Origin: Allantophomopsis cytisporea
Taxonomy: Eukaryota > Ascomycota > Leotiomycetes > Phacidiales > Phacidiaceae
Direction of reading: 5' to 3'
Length of the DNA stretch: 64,000 bases
Assembly (NCBI GenBank): GCA_024752435.1
Contig: CP103037.1
Coordinates: forward strand, 1,798,001 to 1,862,000
This document shows, piece after piece, positions 24,961-35,505 of the stretch. The notes beneath the pieces are model-generated. The model was not told the DNA's origin. It did not search any database and was given only the letters and a program-made list of their open reading frames with translations. The translations under genes and the position numbers were made by a program. The first letter of the stretch is position 1. Each line of letters starts with the position of its first letter.

Positions 24961-27765
24961 ATGGCTCAGACGGAGGGGAGCGTCCGCGCCACGGTCGATC
25001 ACATCGCGCGGTCGACATTATGCGTGCCGAATTTCGCGCGGGATGCCATTACACACATCGGCGACGAGGGCTTTTCGGACGTGCTCAGAAAGTACTTTGC
25101 ATCACCGGAGAACAATGCATCGGAGCGTCTGGTAGCTTTGAAGGCAAAACTGCGGAGCACGGCAACGTACGATTTCTGGACGTTACTGATGGAAGAAATG
25201 TGCGACATCACGGGAGCGCAGTGTGGGATTGTGGCTAAGCGCATGCTGGTGGACGACGTACATACCGCGGTGGAGATGCCGCCTTTGGGCGAACCGGGAT
25301 CCTGTCTGATGGGAGTGGCTTTCTACGTGAACAATGGCCAGGACGTGAAAAACTTGTATCGGGATTATAAGTTTCATGCCTATGGAACTCCATGTGCATA
25401 CATGAAGCATGACAAGGTCTTCATCGTCCCGGAGCGCATGATGGAACTCACTCCCAACAATCCGAACGCCGCGGCATTACCTTGGTCGGAGTCAGATGCA
25501 TATATTGGGATCCCGTTGTTTGTTGAAGGAAAATGCTTTGCCCACTTTGGACTGATCTGGTCGAAGGAAGGAAATAGGAAAAGGAACCTGGGATGGGGAT
25601 ATTTAGAGGTGTTCATGCATGCTTTGGAGGATCTTGTGATCGAACGCATACTAGCAGGGAGAGGTTTTGCAAAGGAAGTCGAACTAAAGGAGAAGCCGGT
25701 AGAACGAATCATTCCCCTAGATGCCATCACGGCAGCTCAATCCCTCAAACCATACGCCAGGAGTCTTTCCCATGAGTTGCGGACACCCATGCAAGGTGTT
25801 GTTGGCATGCTCGACATCATGTATTCTGCTGTCCTTGAGGGTATCGATACGCAAAGGAGCGAAAAGGTCAAGGCTGTGTTTCGAGAACTGAAGGAAAACA
25901 TTGAGCAAGCACAAGGTAAGTCAAGCAACAACTGTTCATTCATAGTTAGATTATGAGTTATGGGTGTTTCATTTGGTTACCATGGTTCCTTCATTATTCT
26001 GGGATACAGAGCTGATATTTTTACAGACAGTTCCAAAAGAGCCGTCGAAGCTGCCGATAATGTGGTTCATGCATATGACCTTGATATGCGCATGCCAGAT
26101 ACGCCTCTCGCAACACCCACAGAAGGTTCAGAAACAACAGCACCATCGAGCCATAGTGATAGACCTGGATTTGTAGTGGAAGGGGCTGGAATTGGACCAA
26201 TATCGGCTGCAAACAAGCGGAAACGGAGCTACGATCATGACTACCACCCAGGTCCACCAATGAAGCGTCTCGCTCAGGACACAGAGGCCGACATACGCTC
26301 ACGGTATCGTACCGTAGATCTCGACAACACTGCATATTCGTCAGAGGAATACTTCTCAATAGATCATGCCACATCAGATTCAAATCATACGACACAAGCG
26401 ATGTCAAATCCTGCAACACCTTCCCTCAATTCTGCTGTCTTAGGCCCAAGCCATCGTCACATCAACCTACGGGAATTTATCCAACGGCTTGTCAGCGATG
26501 CTTTATTAGCCGGCCATCCAATACGCAAAGTGCATATTCCAACCGATAATGGTGAGACTATCGAGATGAGGGCTAAAGGGATGAGGGATGAGTACCAGGA
26601 CAAAATTGTCATAGTCGATGTCGAACACGATGTGCCTGAGATCATTATATCAGATGAATCGGTTCTGGGACTCGCAATTACAAAGGTTGTCGACAACGCT
26701 GTCAAGTTCACAGAAAATGGAACGATCAAAGTCATGGTCAGAATTTCGCAAGGCCTTCTGGAAATACGAGTGTCTGACACAGGTTGTGGGATAACACCTG
26801 AAGGCCAGTCCAACCTTTTTAAACCTTTCTATCAACAGGATTCAAGCCTTACGCGGGAGAAAGAGGGCTTAGGGATGGGGCTTTTCGTTGCAAAAGGCCG
26901 TATACGCGGGAGTCTAGGTGGCGATATGTCCGTTGCGCGATCTGCCACTGAAGGGCCTGAGAAAGGAACCGAGTTCCTAATCCGCCTACCTATCACATCA
27001 GCGTCCGAAGACGGCCACAGCACACCTGTCGTTGGCACACCCACACCATCACACCGCGAGATATCACACACTTCTCCATTCACTACGTCACCCCAACGGA
27101 ACCGCCCTGATTCCTTGACACGCAACTGCTCCTACGAAGACAAACGTACGCACCAGATAAAAATTGAGGAGATCCTCACGCCATTGCGATCTGAAGCCCC
27201 AAGTCGCAGCACTGAATTGCGCATACCTACGCCAGAAAAGGAGATCTCAGATCCACAGCCGCACACGCAACCACAGCCATGCTTGCACACGGCGCGTATG
27301 ATGAAGGGGGCCGTCAAGCGCCGTGGCTACAACCCCCAGCTGGGAATCGAGCACCCACTTACACTCCTCGTTGTTGAAGACAATGGCATCAACCGCAAGA
27401 TCCTCTCAACAGCCCTCAAACGCCTCGGTTACCCACCCACTTCCATCCTCATGGCATTCGATGGTCAGCACGCTGTGGATATGTATGCCGCGTCCCTCAA
27501 GACTTCTCAACCTGTCGACATGGTTCTCATGGATCTGTGGATGCCACGCATGAACGGCTACGATGCCACCCTCAATATCTTTGAGCTTGCGCGCCAAGCC
27601 GGTCGCAAACTCGCTGTCAGCGCCGTCACCGCCGACATCACCTCCGACTCCCAGGAGCGTGCAGCTCAGGTCGGCATGGAAGGCTTTCTTACTAAACCTT
27701 TCCAGGTGGCGGACATCGAGACGCTTATTATGGAGCATTTCCATCGCCACGAGGACAGTCATTGA
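24961..27765 (+). CDS. Hybrid histidine kinase (GAF, HisKA, HATPase, receiver)
   Basis: Fungal hybrid sensor kinase of 897 residues. Exons 24961-25915 and 26027-27765 flank a 111-nt intron; only the acceptor at 26026 keeps the frame. An N-terminal GAF-like sensor region (about 70-240) precedes the phospho-acceptor helix SHELRTPM, with His at residue 271. After a roughly 150-residue polar insert come the ATPase motifs: N box VVDNAVKF (Asn 542), G1 DTGCGI, F box LFKPFYQQD and G2 GLGMGL. The receiver has VVEDN, the phospho-acceptor Asp in VLMDLWMP (821) and the Lys in LTKPF. All catalytic residues of kinase and receiver are present, so it should autophosphorylate and signal through a phosphotransfer protein to response regulators. 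No transmembrane segment, HAMP or PAS domain is visible, suggesting a soluble sensor. The insert carries a basic KRKR..PMKR segment. The ATG at 24961 is the first plausible in-frame start. The ligand and fungal kinase group are not assigned. Confidence 0.94.
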
Positions 27766-28984
27766 CTCTTTGGCCCGAATGGGCCCCAGCTTCTTATTGC
27801 GTCGTGCTGATGCCGACGCTTGAAATCCTTTACCTCCGTATCATCTGTTTCTCTTGCGATCGTCATCCTCGTACGTGTACATCTTTGTACTATATAACGT
27901 TTTATTTTTGTCTTCTTTGGATTTAGCGCGCATACACCTCCCCAGTGGAATTTTCCTGCTTTTTTCTTTCTCTTTTTCTCCTTTTCTCTTTTTCTTTTTT
28001 CTTTTAGCTTTGGCTTTGGTTCTCGGGTTTCATGGCTGGGGCGGCACACTGGCGGATTTGCCTTGGTTTTGGGTCTTGGGATGTGGATTTCATAACCAAC
28101 TTGGGCTTGGGCTTGAGCGTGGGCGCTTATATTTCGACGCATAATTTTTTTTTAATTGTTGGCTGGACTAATGGGTGGTGAGCACTTTCGAGGGGTATGG
28201 AGGTCAGGAGAGAGGGAGTGATGAGACTTATTGTAGCTTACTTCTTGCTCTATATATCCTCGGTTTGGGATGGGATTGGATGGGTGGTGGGTGGATAGGA
28301 TTGTGCATTTGCAATTTTTGGTTACAGAGAAGAGCGCACAGCACTTGTATTTGTGCTTCCAGAGCGGTGCTCCGATCGGATTCTGATATGGCTGGTCTCG
28401 GCGATTGGCATGGTTATAGTAGATTGTATGAGTGGAACAGAGATATACATATATACAGCATACTTGTAAAGCATTTGTTTGTGGTGTAACACGAGTGGGC
28501 GATTGTATGAGTGAAGAATTTGCGCCTGAAGTCTTTGTGAGAGATGGACTCAGGGGATTCAGAGGGAAAGTGAACAGTATCTACAGGTTGATACGACCTG
28601 TTATATTGGAAAGGAGGACGAATGCTGAAAATAATTGAGGGCAAAAGTTGAAGGACTTGCTCGTACTTGGCTTCTATATATAAGTGCTATCTTCGAAGCG
28701 GTCGATATTTGGCTCCAAGTGTAGCACAACCAAACAACGAATCTTATCCTTCAATAAACCATAAAGATAGATATAGTACACAATACCGACGGAGTACGAG
28801 GAGCGACATGGTTGTTGAGCGTCGTCATCCAAGCCGCTAACCCCCACGTTTCGGCAGCAGCCTTAATCCCTGCGTGAATTGGTTGGATCTTCAAATTTCC
28901 ACTACATCATCGATAATCGAATCCAATGATTCGCATCATTTCCTGACGATACCCCTTCCCAATCCCCCCAACACCCTCTACAAC
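27766..28984. other. Intergenic region
   Basis: Histidine-kinase 3' side and promoter of the LYR-protein gene. T/C-rich at 27955-28010, with runs of T at 28146-28153. Short frames only; no gene supported. Confidence 0.5.
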
Positions 28985-29343
28985 ATGGCGCGTCTCTCGG
29001 GTCTACAAAAAGAGGTTCTAGCTCTCTACAGAAAATGCTTGCGCGCGAGTAGGACGAAACCTGCTGTAGGTGTTCAATTGCTCCCGCCCTTCACTGCCGC
29101 TCGACGTGCTGATCGTGTCGCAGACTACGAGACCGCACTTTGAGGCTTTTGCGAGGTAAGGACTGCTGAGATGAGTTGTCGCTGTGCTTTCGAATATGTG
29201 CTTATTCACCTTGTGCCAGATCGGAATTCGAGAAGGGCATTCACGTCGATAAGAAGGACTTCGGCGCGATTGAATATTTGCTCCGGAAGGGCCAGAGGCA
29301 ATTAGATATTTATGCTTCTCCTGGAATTAAAGATATTTTATGA
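28985..29343 (+). CDS. SDH6: Succinate dehydrogenase assembly factor 1 (LYR protein)
   Basis: Very small three-exon gene encoding 78 residues: exons 28985-29065, 29124-29155 (only 32 nt) and 29220-29343; introns 58 and 64 nt. Splicing gives an N-terminus MARLSGLQKEVLALYRKCLR with the L-Y-R tripeptide, a TTRPHFEAFARSEFEK segment across exons 2-3, and a DFGAIEYLLRKGQRQ block. This is the SDHAF1/Sdh6 pattern. The mitochondrial matrix protein helps insert or protect the Fe-S clusters of succinate dehydrogenase subunit B (complex II). The length fits the family. The gene is easily missed because no single exon encodes more than about 40 residues. The next gene starts under 200 bp downstream on the same strand. 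Confidence 0.95.
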
Positions 29344-29537
29344 TGAGTGGGCGTCGTGGTCTTCCGATGTGCTTGGTGGCTGGTTGTGTGAGATGGGCTG
29401 GTACAACTTGGATTCGATGGCGGCCACGACCATGGCAGGAGCGACTGTCGCTCGTGTCTTTCTTCAACACAATCTGTCCGCCGTGATCATACAATTACCT
29501 ACAAATCACATTCTTATCCGCTCTTTTTGGGTAAGTC

Positions 29538-32500
29538 ATGCCTCACTTCTATGTCCATTGGAGGGGGTGTCCACATCGACGTTTTCCACAAATCCGAATT
29601 GCTTCGTATCGTTCTACTTCGTCTCGTACGCTAAATCGGAGTCATATGGCAGCTATGAACGTGCTGCGGCGACCACTGTCTGCTACCCTGGAAGCTGAAA
29701 GGGAGCGGCAGCGTATCCGGGTTAAGAAAGGTCGACGTGCATCTCGAGAATCTTGGTCGGTTATTGCTCAGCGGCGGAAAAGAGCTTCGTGGCGAGCGAA
29801 GCACAATATATTGGCCTTTGGGTGGAATAGCTCTCGAGAGCAACGGGCGAGAGATGGGACTAGTTCGATTTATCAGGCACAGCCTGTTACGATTGATGGG
29901 GACAAAACAGGGCTGAGAACTGAATCACATGTCAAGACAGATGGTGCTGCGAGTTCAAATTGTTGCCCGAAAGTTAAGCGTCGTAATAGTCCATACTCGA
30001 TGATGCATGTCAAAGAAGTTCCTGTGCTTTGGAGAAAGGTTACTTACAATGGAACTGGCAACGAGCATGGCGAAGCTGGGAAGCGTCAAGGAGGGGAATA
30101 TGCTCATGTTGGACCATTAGAGGAATCTGCAAGCAGGTTACCTAAACACCCTCTGCGCTCCGGTGTGCTTCACACACGACGTGTTCACCATCCAACTGTG
30201 CAAAAAGCGGGCGACCGTAACCACAGATTCATACGTACTCGCCCAAAATGCAACGATATATCACGTAATCTGAGTATCATTTCGAAGGCTCTATCAACTT
30301 CGACGAGGAAAGTGACGAGGGTGGACTTGACCAACCCATCGTTTTGGAGTACTGTGAATCAAACGCTAGTACCCGAGATCAAGGCCTCGAGGGGCTTCGT
30401 GCCTTCAAACGATGGATCTTCTGATTTGCCGTCACGCACCCCGAGCGAAAGGAGAGCGCTTAAGAAGTTCGAAGCAGAACTGAGCCAATATGTGAAGAAT
30501 CCAACGGGCGCTAACGAGCATCATTTTATTCAACGGACAGCACCCTCAACTGTTTCTGCTCGTACTGTTGCTGAGCTTGTACCTTATCAGGCCGAGTTTC
30601 AAGCTGCTGGTCTGGCTGTGACATCTACTGAGCAGCGTCCTTCACACAAACAGAAACGGGTTATATCACCGCCGCCACCACCGACACCGCCGAAAGACGA
30701 GAAGTATTTAAGTAAGAGTACAACACGTAGAGAGGCTGTGATGCCAATCGCTAAAGAGAAGCATCCTCGTAGGCACCCGTCATACGACTCGATAGTCTCT
30801 TCAATTAATACTACGCTGACTACACCGACGACAGTTGTTGATTTTACGCCTCCCACACGAACTGAAATGAAGGGAAAGTCTTCGAAACTTCTCAAATCTC
30901 GTAAGGATGCAGAAGTTAGCCCAGAGATGCGGCAAGTGAAGAAACCCATTCCCTGGCTGAAAAGGGTTGAGAAGACAGCTCTACCTGATGATCAGAACAA
31001 GCTATATGATGATGCTTCTTCAATTGGAGTGGCCGGCAAGGCTGCGAGATCAGACGCCTCCACTCCTGTACGAAAAGACGCAAGACAGGCAATTGCGGAA
31101 CAAGAAAGATCATCGCGAATAAAGTCGTACCTCGAGACAAGAGCTTACGATGCCAGAGCTCACTTTGCTCCGTTATCTGGTGCTTTTAAGCCCACATCTC
31201 AGGTTCAGGGGCAGCGTAAGGACTTCGAAATGATTACAATGCAACCAGTGACGGTATTCGAGGACTCAGGATCGATGAGGCACGTCCGAGTTCGAGCGGT
31301 ATCCCATAGAAATACTAGCGATACCACATTAGAACCTATTCTATGTGAGAATTGCCATCGACAAGTTTTGGGGGATACCCCGCTCTCACGCAGCCTTACA
31401 CCTGATATATCCCGGCATAGTCACAAGCGTATATCTTCTTGCATGCACTGTTCACGGCCTGTTTCCAGTTCCCGGTCTGTAACGGCTGCTACAATTGTCG
31501 ATTTGACAATGGACTCGTATCTTGATCATAAGACACTTGCGAATGTGAAGGCTTCAGTTATTGAGCCAATAACCCCGCCCCCTGAGCCTGTGAGGGCTGC
31601 ACCAGCTGCTCCACCAGAGGTTCCGCCACGACCGAGGAAACGTGGTATCACAAATCATGGCCAAGTCGAGCCAAATGATGACGACGAACTCACTGTTTTG
31701 GAACGGGTCCTGAATGATGCCTATGAGAACTCCTCAACACCTGAAATGTTCAGAAGTACAAATCCAACGCTCAAAATTGCTACTTCGCCCGCTTCACCTA
31801 ATAAGCTTCGAAAATCTGCCAAGAATCTGCCAGTCTCACCCAAGTCGGAAGGTTCATCGCCCACGGCGCAGTCAGAAGTCTCAGAGACTTCCACTGTCTC
31901 GGATATCATACGTTGTTATACTTCTGTTCCTAAGCTCCGGCTTTCTTCACCAAGACACCGACACACTGAACATAAGCTTGAAATTCGGCCTGATGATATC
32001 CCAGATAATACTCATATCCACTACGCCCATCGAAGACAGGAATTTAGTGATAGTGATGTCTTCAAGGGATTACAGGTCGCCTCTATAGCTGCTGAGAATG
32101 TGGTTGTGGATGACTATATTCATGACACTTGCGGTATTGAAGTAAGAAGATTCTTGGCGGATCTTAAGACTTTTGAAGGAATTAGTGTTGATGAGATTTC
32201 TGGGCGGGCAAAGAGGACTTCGAAGAAGCGCCGCGAGACTTCGTCGGGCGGAGATGAGCTGGGAGGAAAGAGAGATGATCACGAAGAGGTAGAAGGTGAT
32301 GCGGAGCGCACGAAGGATGGTAAAAGGCATCTGTTGCCTCGTATTGAAAAGGCAATGGATACAGCTGTTCATCGAGGTTCGGATCGGAGACTGGGACTTG
32401 CTGCAGCTGATGAAGCAGGATTGGAACACACGACGAGGAGAGATAAGGGAAAGCAGAAGGCTGAAAGGCAGAATGAGGATGTGCAAAATGAGAAGAATGA

Positions 32501-32594
32501 AATAGAAAGGAAGAGTCTTAAGGATAGAGAGCATGGGAATGATAGACCTGTTGGCGAGGCTTGGAGGGAGAGGTCTAGCCATGCTGGACAGTAG
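29538..32594 (+). CDS. Large disordered protein with two CxxC motifs, function unknown
   Basis: Continuous frame of 1018 codons from the ATG at 29538. ATGs at 29646 and 29655 (MAAMNVLRRPLS) are alternative starts, and the residues before them look like non-coding sequence, so the true start may be 29646. The protein is basic at the N-terminus (repeated KKGRR and QRRKRASWR clusters), polar and Pro/Ser-rich in the middle, and highly charged at the end. Around 31350-31460 are two CxxC pairs (LCENCHRQ and SCMHCSRP) about 30 residues apart, which could bind one zinc ion. A more ordered block, CGIEVRRFLADLKTFEGISVD, written here only by its ends CGIEV and GISVD, lies at 32130-32190. I recognise no catalytic domain. 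No signal peptide or membrane segment. Probably a fungus-specific nuclear or scaffold protein; that is inference. Confidence 0.75.
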   Translation: MPHFYVHWRGCPHRRFPQIRIASYRSTSSRTLNRSHMAAMNVLRRPLSATLEAERERQRIRVKKGRRASRESWSVIAQRRKRASWRAKHNILAFGWNSSREQRARDGTSSIYQAQPVTIDGDKTGLRTESHVKTDGAASSNCCPKVKRRNSPYSMMHVKEVPVLWRKVTYNGTGNEHGEAGKRQGGEYAHVGPLEESASRLPKHPLRSGVLHTRRVHHPTVQKAGDRNHRFIRTRPKCNDISRNLSIISKALSTSTRKVTRVDLTNPSFWSTVNQTLVPEIKASRGFVPSNDGSSDLPSRTPSERRALKKFEAELSQYVKNPTGANEHHFIQRTAPSTVSARTVAELVPYQAEFQAAGLAVTSTEQRPSHKQKRVISPPPPPTPPKDEKYLSKSTTRREAVMPIAKEKHPRRHPSYDSIVSSINTTLTTPTTVVDFTPPTRTEMKGKSSKLLKSRKDAEVSPEMRQVKKPIPWLKRVEKTALPDDQNKLYDDASSIGVAGKAARSDASTPVRKDARQAIAEQERSSRIKSYLETRAYDARAHFAPLSGAFKPTSQVQGQRKDFEMITMQPVTVFEDSGSMRHVRVRAVSHRNTSDTTLEPILCENCHRQVLGDTPLSRSLTPDISRHSHKRISSCMHCSRPVSSSRSVTAATIVDLTMDSYLDHKTLANVKASVIEPITPPPEPVRAAPAAPPEVPPRPRKRGITNHGQVEPNDDDELTVLERVLNDAYENSSTPEMFRSTNPTLKIATSPASPNKLRKSAKNLPVSPKSEGSSPTAQSEVSETSTVSDIIRCYTSVPKLRLSSPRHRHTEHKLEIRPDDIPDNTHIHYAHRRQEFSDSDVFKGLQVASIAAENVVVDDYIHDTCGIEVRRFLADLKTFEGISVDEISGRAKRTSKKRRETSSGGDELGGKRDDHEEVEGDAERTKDGKRHLLPRIEKAMDTAVHRGSDRRLGLAAADEAGLEHTTRRDKGKQKAERQNEDVQNEKNEIERKSLKDREHGNDRPVGEAWRERSSHAGQ

Positions 32595-32853
32595 ACGTAA
32601 TGAGTAAATGCCCGAGCTAGATTGAAAGAGATTAGGATGAATTGAATAATTAACTGATTGAAGAGTATTGTTTTTTCTTTTTCCTCTGTATCGGCTGGCG
32701 ATTGTTCTTCGAGTGAATGTCCAGGCTGTAGCCCTGTATTTGGTGAATCCCCGATAAGATAAGATTAGATCAAAATTTCCCCAGAATCTCGAACTCTGAC
32801 TACAAATTCACAAAACTGTTCACAGCTTGCCAATACACAATTCTCCTCTCGCA

Positions 32854-35505
32854 ATGCCCCCAAAGACATCTAATGCTGCGGGACCGCCTGCCGAAGCGTC
32901 CAAGAAGCGTAAAGAAGCTCCTACCTCATCAAACCAGACCAATAGGCCCTCGAAATCGCGCGCCGTCAAACGCGTGAAGACGCTCGACGCGCGCACAATC
33001 CTCACACAGACCTCCGACAAAGCACTCAGTCCATCCGGCGAGCTCGACCTGCCCGCATTTCTGAAGGCGCGCGAGTTCGAGATCAAAGCGCTCGAAGATG
33101 GCATCCGGAGGAGTAGAGGCGCGCTCACCACACGCGCGTTCCAGGAAGTTCCGAGGGACTTGAGGAGGCGGACTGCCAGTCACAATGTTAAGAGGGTACC
33201 GAAGCGGCTTAGGAAGAGGGCGGGGCGCGAGATGAAGGACGATTCTACGCCTACTGTTAAACAGGGGAATGGGCTGGGGCGGGGGAGTAAAGGACGGATT
33301 AGAAGTGAGACGGCGAAGAGATTGGAGCATTTGAGTCGGATGAAGGTGGAGAAGAGGGCGGAGAAAAAGGCGGGCGGCAGTTTGCAAACTAGGAAGGCGG
33401 TGCCGAAGACGACGCCGGGCTTTTTGAGGGCGCCGGTGACGACGAAGGGAAGGTTCAGGAAACGTCAGATTCATAAGACTTGGTTGCCTACACATATGTG
33501 GCATGCTAAGAGGTCTACGATGTCTTCACCTAAGACGCCTTTGTGGAGGTTCGCGATACCTGTTACGCCGCAGGAGAAAAGGTATAGGGCTACACATAGG
33601 GAAGCTGGGTCGAGAGGTGCCGTGGCTTGGGATATGAGTTACATGAGCACCATTGGGCTTGAGGGCAAGGAAAAGGCGTTGGTGAAACTCTTGACCGCGT
33701 TGGGAGTTGTGGGTGATGATGCTTGGGGGAAGAGAGGAGAGAAGTGGAGGGCGGGAAAAAGAAGTTGGAAGAGCTGGTTGAGTAGAGATGTGGATGGAGG
33801 GAAGAAGAGAATCGCACCTGCAACACTGGTGTGGTGCGCGCAAGGCACAGTGGTGGCATGGTCAGCGCAGAAGATTCCAGCTGATAAGGATACCGAGATG
33901 ACGGGTGTTCGAGCAGTTCCAGTTAAGAAGCAAGCAAAGAATGTGCGGCAGAGGCTGATAGTTCGGACACATCCTGCTGCATTTCTTGAATTATGGACTG
34001 AAGTATTCCGCCTATCGAAGCTGCAAAAACCAGTAGTACATGTCGAAGACCTTCGATTTGATATTGGTAGCATTGATATTACCGGACCAGGGGCCACAGA
34101 AGCACTTCTTGGAATACTACATCCAATCATGGATACCGATAGTACCATCCACAGTCATGCAAAGACATTCACACAACTTAAAGGGGTCACTAATGGAGGG
34201 GCATTACCTGCAAACTCTTTACTCTTATTTTCGATCACCGATCCGCGCCTTCACTATCCTCCTCGTAAAATAACTCTGCCAGACTCCTCGGACGTCAATA
34301 CACAATTCGCGCTTCTCCAGACTCTGTCATCTTGGCCGTGCGATGCATCTGATCCGTCACAGGCATTTTTTGACCGTTATGCTAGATATGCAGGCTCTCA
34401 GCTTCCATCTCAAAAATCTCTCAATCGCCGGAAGACACTGGCTCCACCAGGCGAGTATCCAGCTGTCCGATCTACAGACCCTCCGATACCTATCATGCTC
34501 TTAAACTCCCGTACAAATGGATCAAAACAGGGTACCTGGACACTTCTGGCTCCTTGGAAATGTATTTTACCCATCTGGCATGGTTTGATGCATTTCCCGC
34601 TCTCATCAGGAGGAAACCCCTCTTTCGGTGGCTTGCAAGAGCTACAGCAATTGAGCTTTGAGCGAGGCGAAGGCTGGTATCCCGGCGACTGTATTGGGAC
34701 CGATTCCGGATGGAAATGGGAGCTAGATGAGCGAGAAAGGAGAAAGAAAGAGTGGGAAGGAAGACCTAAGGGCAAGAGAGTGGAATGGGAAACACTTGAT
34801 CTCGGCATCGCAAAGAAAGGCGAATTGGGTCTAGGATGGGCCTGCAATTTCGAATTGCTTCTCAAGTCAAGCGATGAAATGGATGTTGACACGCCCGAGA
34901 AGCCAGATGCAGAGCAGATCAACGCTGTTGCACCTTCAACGACCTCCCCATTCACGCATCTTCCAAAGCAAGAGTTTAGCACTCTCCTGCAGACCCCAGA
35001 CTCTGCCGCCCCAGAAAATACCCTCGCGACTATCAGAATCAAACTTTGCGATCGCGGCGTTCCACAGCCGTGTGCACGCATCTACCGCATCCCTTTGGCA
35101 TCAGGATCTGTTCGCGAGCAATGGCTGGCTCTGCTATCCTCCACAAAACCTGTCCAAAAAGCGAAGAAGCAACGCCTCCCAGCTGCGAGTCTTGGTCTGA
35201 GTGCCGCAGCTATGGAGGCTGAGAAGCGCCGGATTTTGGCGGCTTCACTGCTCGAGGAGCCGCCGATGCCGTATCCGAAGGCTGAGGGTGAGGATATGGG
35301 ACCGCCGATCCCTGGTGAGGAGGACCTACTTGGGTTTGTTACTACGGGGGCTTTCAATCTGGCAGAAGGGAAGGGAGTTGGGCTTGGCTCTGTGGCTGTC
35401 AAGAGGGTGCTTGAGGGGGCGAGGATAGGGAAGGAATCGAGGCTTTGTATTGTTAGGAATGCGGGTGAGAGGGTTGGGAGGTTGGGGATTTGGGAGGCTG
35501 TGTGA
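32854..35505 (+). CDS. POP1: RNase P/MRP protein subunit Pop1
   Basis: Single-exon gene for 883 residues. The ATG at 32854 (MPPKTSNAAG) is the first in frame. Pop1 is the largest protein of RNase P and RNase MRP, which process pre-tRNA 5' ends and rRNA in the nucleus. The basic N-terminal part contains the family blocks RAFQEVPRDLRRRTASHN and KRVPKRLRKRA. These are followed by the strongly conserved RKRQIHKTWLPTHMWHAKR stretch and the GAVAWDMSYMSTI segment. The central POPLD domain is seen at about residues 560-640 (APWKCILPIWHGLMHFPL, then FERGEGWYPGD). The C-terminal block RVLEGARIGKESRLCIVRN is also typical. Length agrees with yeast and fungal Pop1. Another RNase P subunit, Rpr2, lies 21 kb downstream. 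Unlike its neighbours, the gene has no intron. Confidence 0.97.
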   Translation: MPPKTSNAAGPPAEASKKRKEAPTSSNQTNRPSKSRAVKRVKTLDARTILTQTSDKALSPSGELDLPAFLKAREFEIKALEDGIRRSRGALTTRAFQEVPRDLRRRTASHNVKRVPKRLRKRAGREMKDDSTPTVKQGNGLGRGSKGRIRSETAKRLEHLSRMKVEKRAEKKAGGSLQTRKAVPKTTPGFLRAPVTTKGRFRKRQIHKTWLPTHMWHAKRSTMSSPKTPLWRFAIPVTPQEKRYRATHREAGSRGAVAWDMSYMSTIGLEGKEKALVKLLTALGVVGDDAWGKRGEKWRAGKRSWKSWLSRDVDGGKKRIAPATLVWCAQGTVVAWSAQKIPADKDTEMTGVRAVPVKKQAKNVRQRLIVRTHPAAFLELWTEVFRLSKLQKPVVHVEDLRFDIGSIDITGPGATEALLGILHPIMDTDSTIHSHAKTFTQLKGVTNGGALPANSLLLFSITDPRLHYPPRKITLPDSSDVNTQFALLQTLSSWPCDASDPSQAFFDRYARYAGSQLPSQKSLNRRKTLAPPGEYPAVRSTDPPIPIMLLNSRTNGSKQGTWTLLAPWKCILPIWHGLMHFPLSSGGNPSFGGLQELQQLSFERGEGWYPGDCIGTDSGWKWELDERERRKKEWEGRPKGKRVEWETLDLGIAKKGELGLGWACNFELLLKSSDEMDVDTPEKPDAEQINAVAPSTTSPFTHLPKQEFSTLLQTPDSAAPENTLATIRIKLCDRGVPQPCARIYRIPLASGSVREQWLALLSSTKPVQKAKKQRLPAASLGLSAAAMEAEKRRILAASLLEEPPMPYPKAEGEDMGPPIPGEEDLLGFVTTGAFNLAEGKGVGLGSVAVKRVLEGARIGKESRLCIVRNAGERVGRLGIWEAV

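Noticed and set aside
29417..29530. Possible extra 5' coding exon of the 1018-residue protein, ending at a GTAAGT
   Set aside because: The nearby acceptors (29641, 29652) do not restore the downstream frame.
34410..35081. Minus-strand frame opposite POP1
   Set aside because: Antisense shadow of a well-supported gene.
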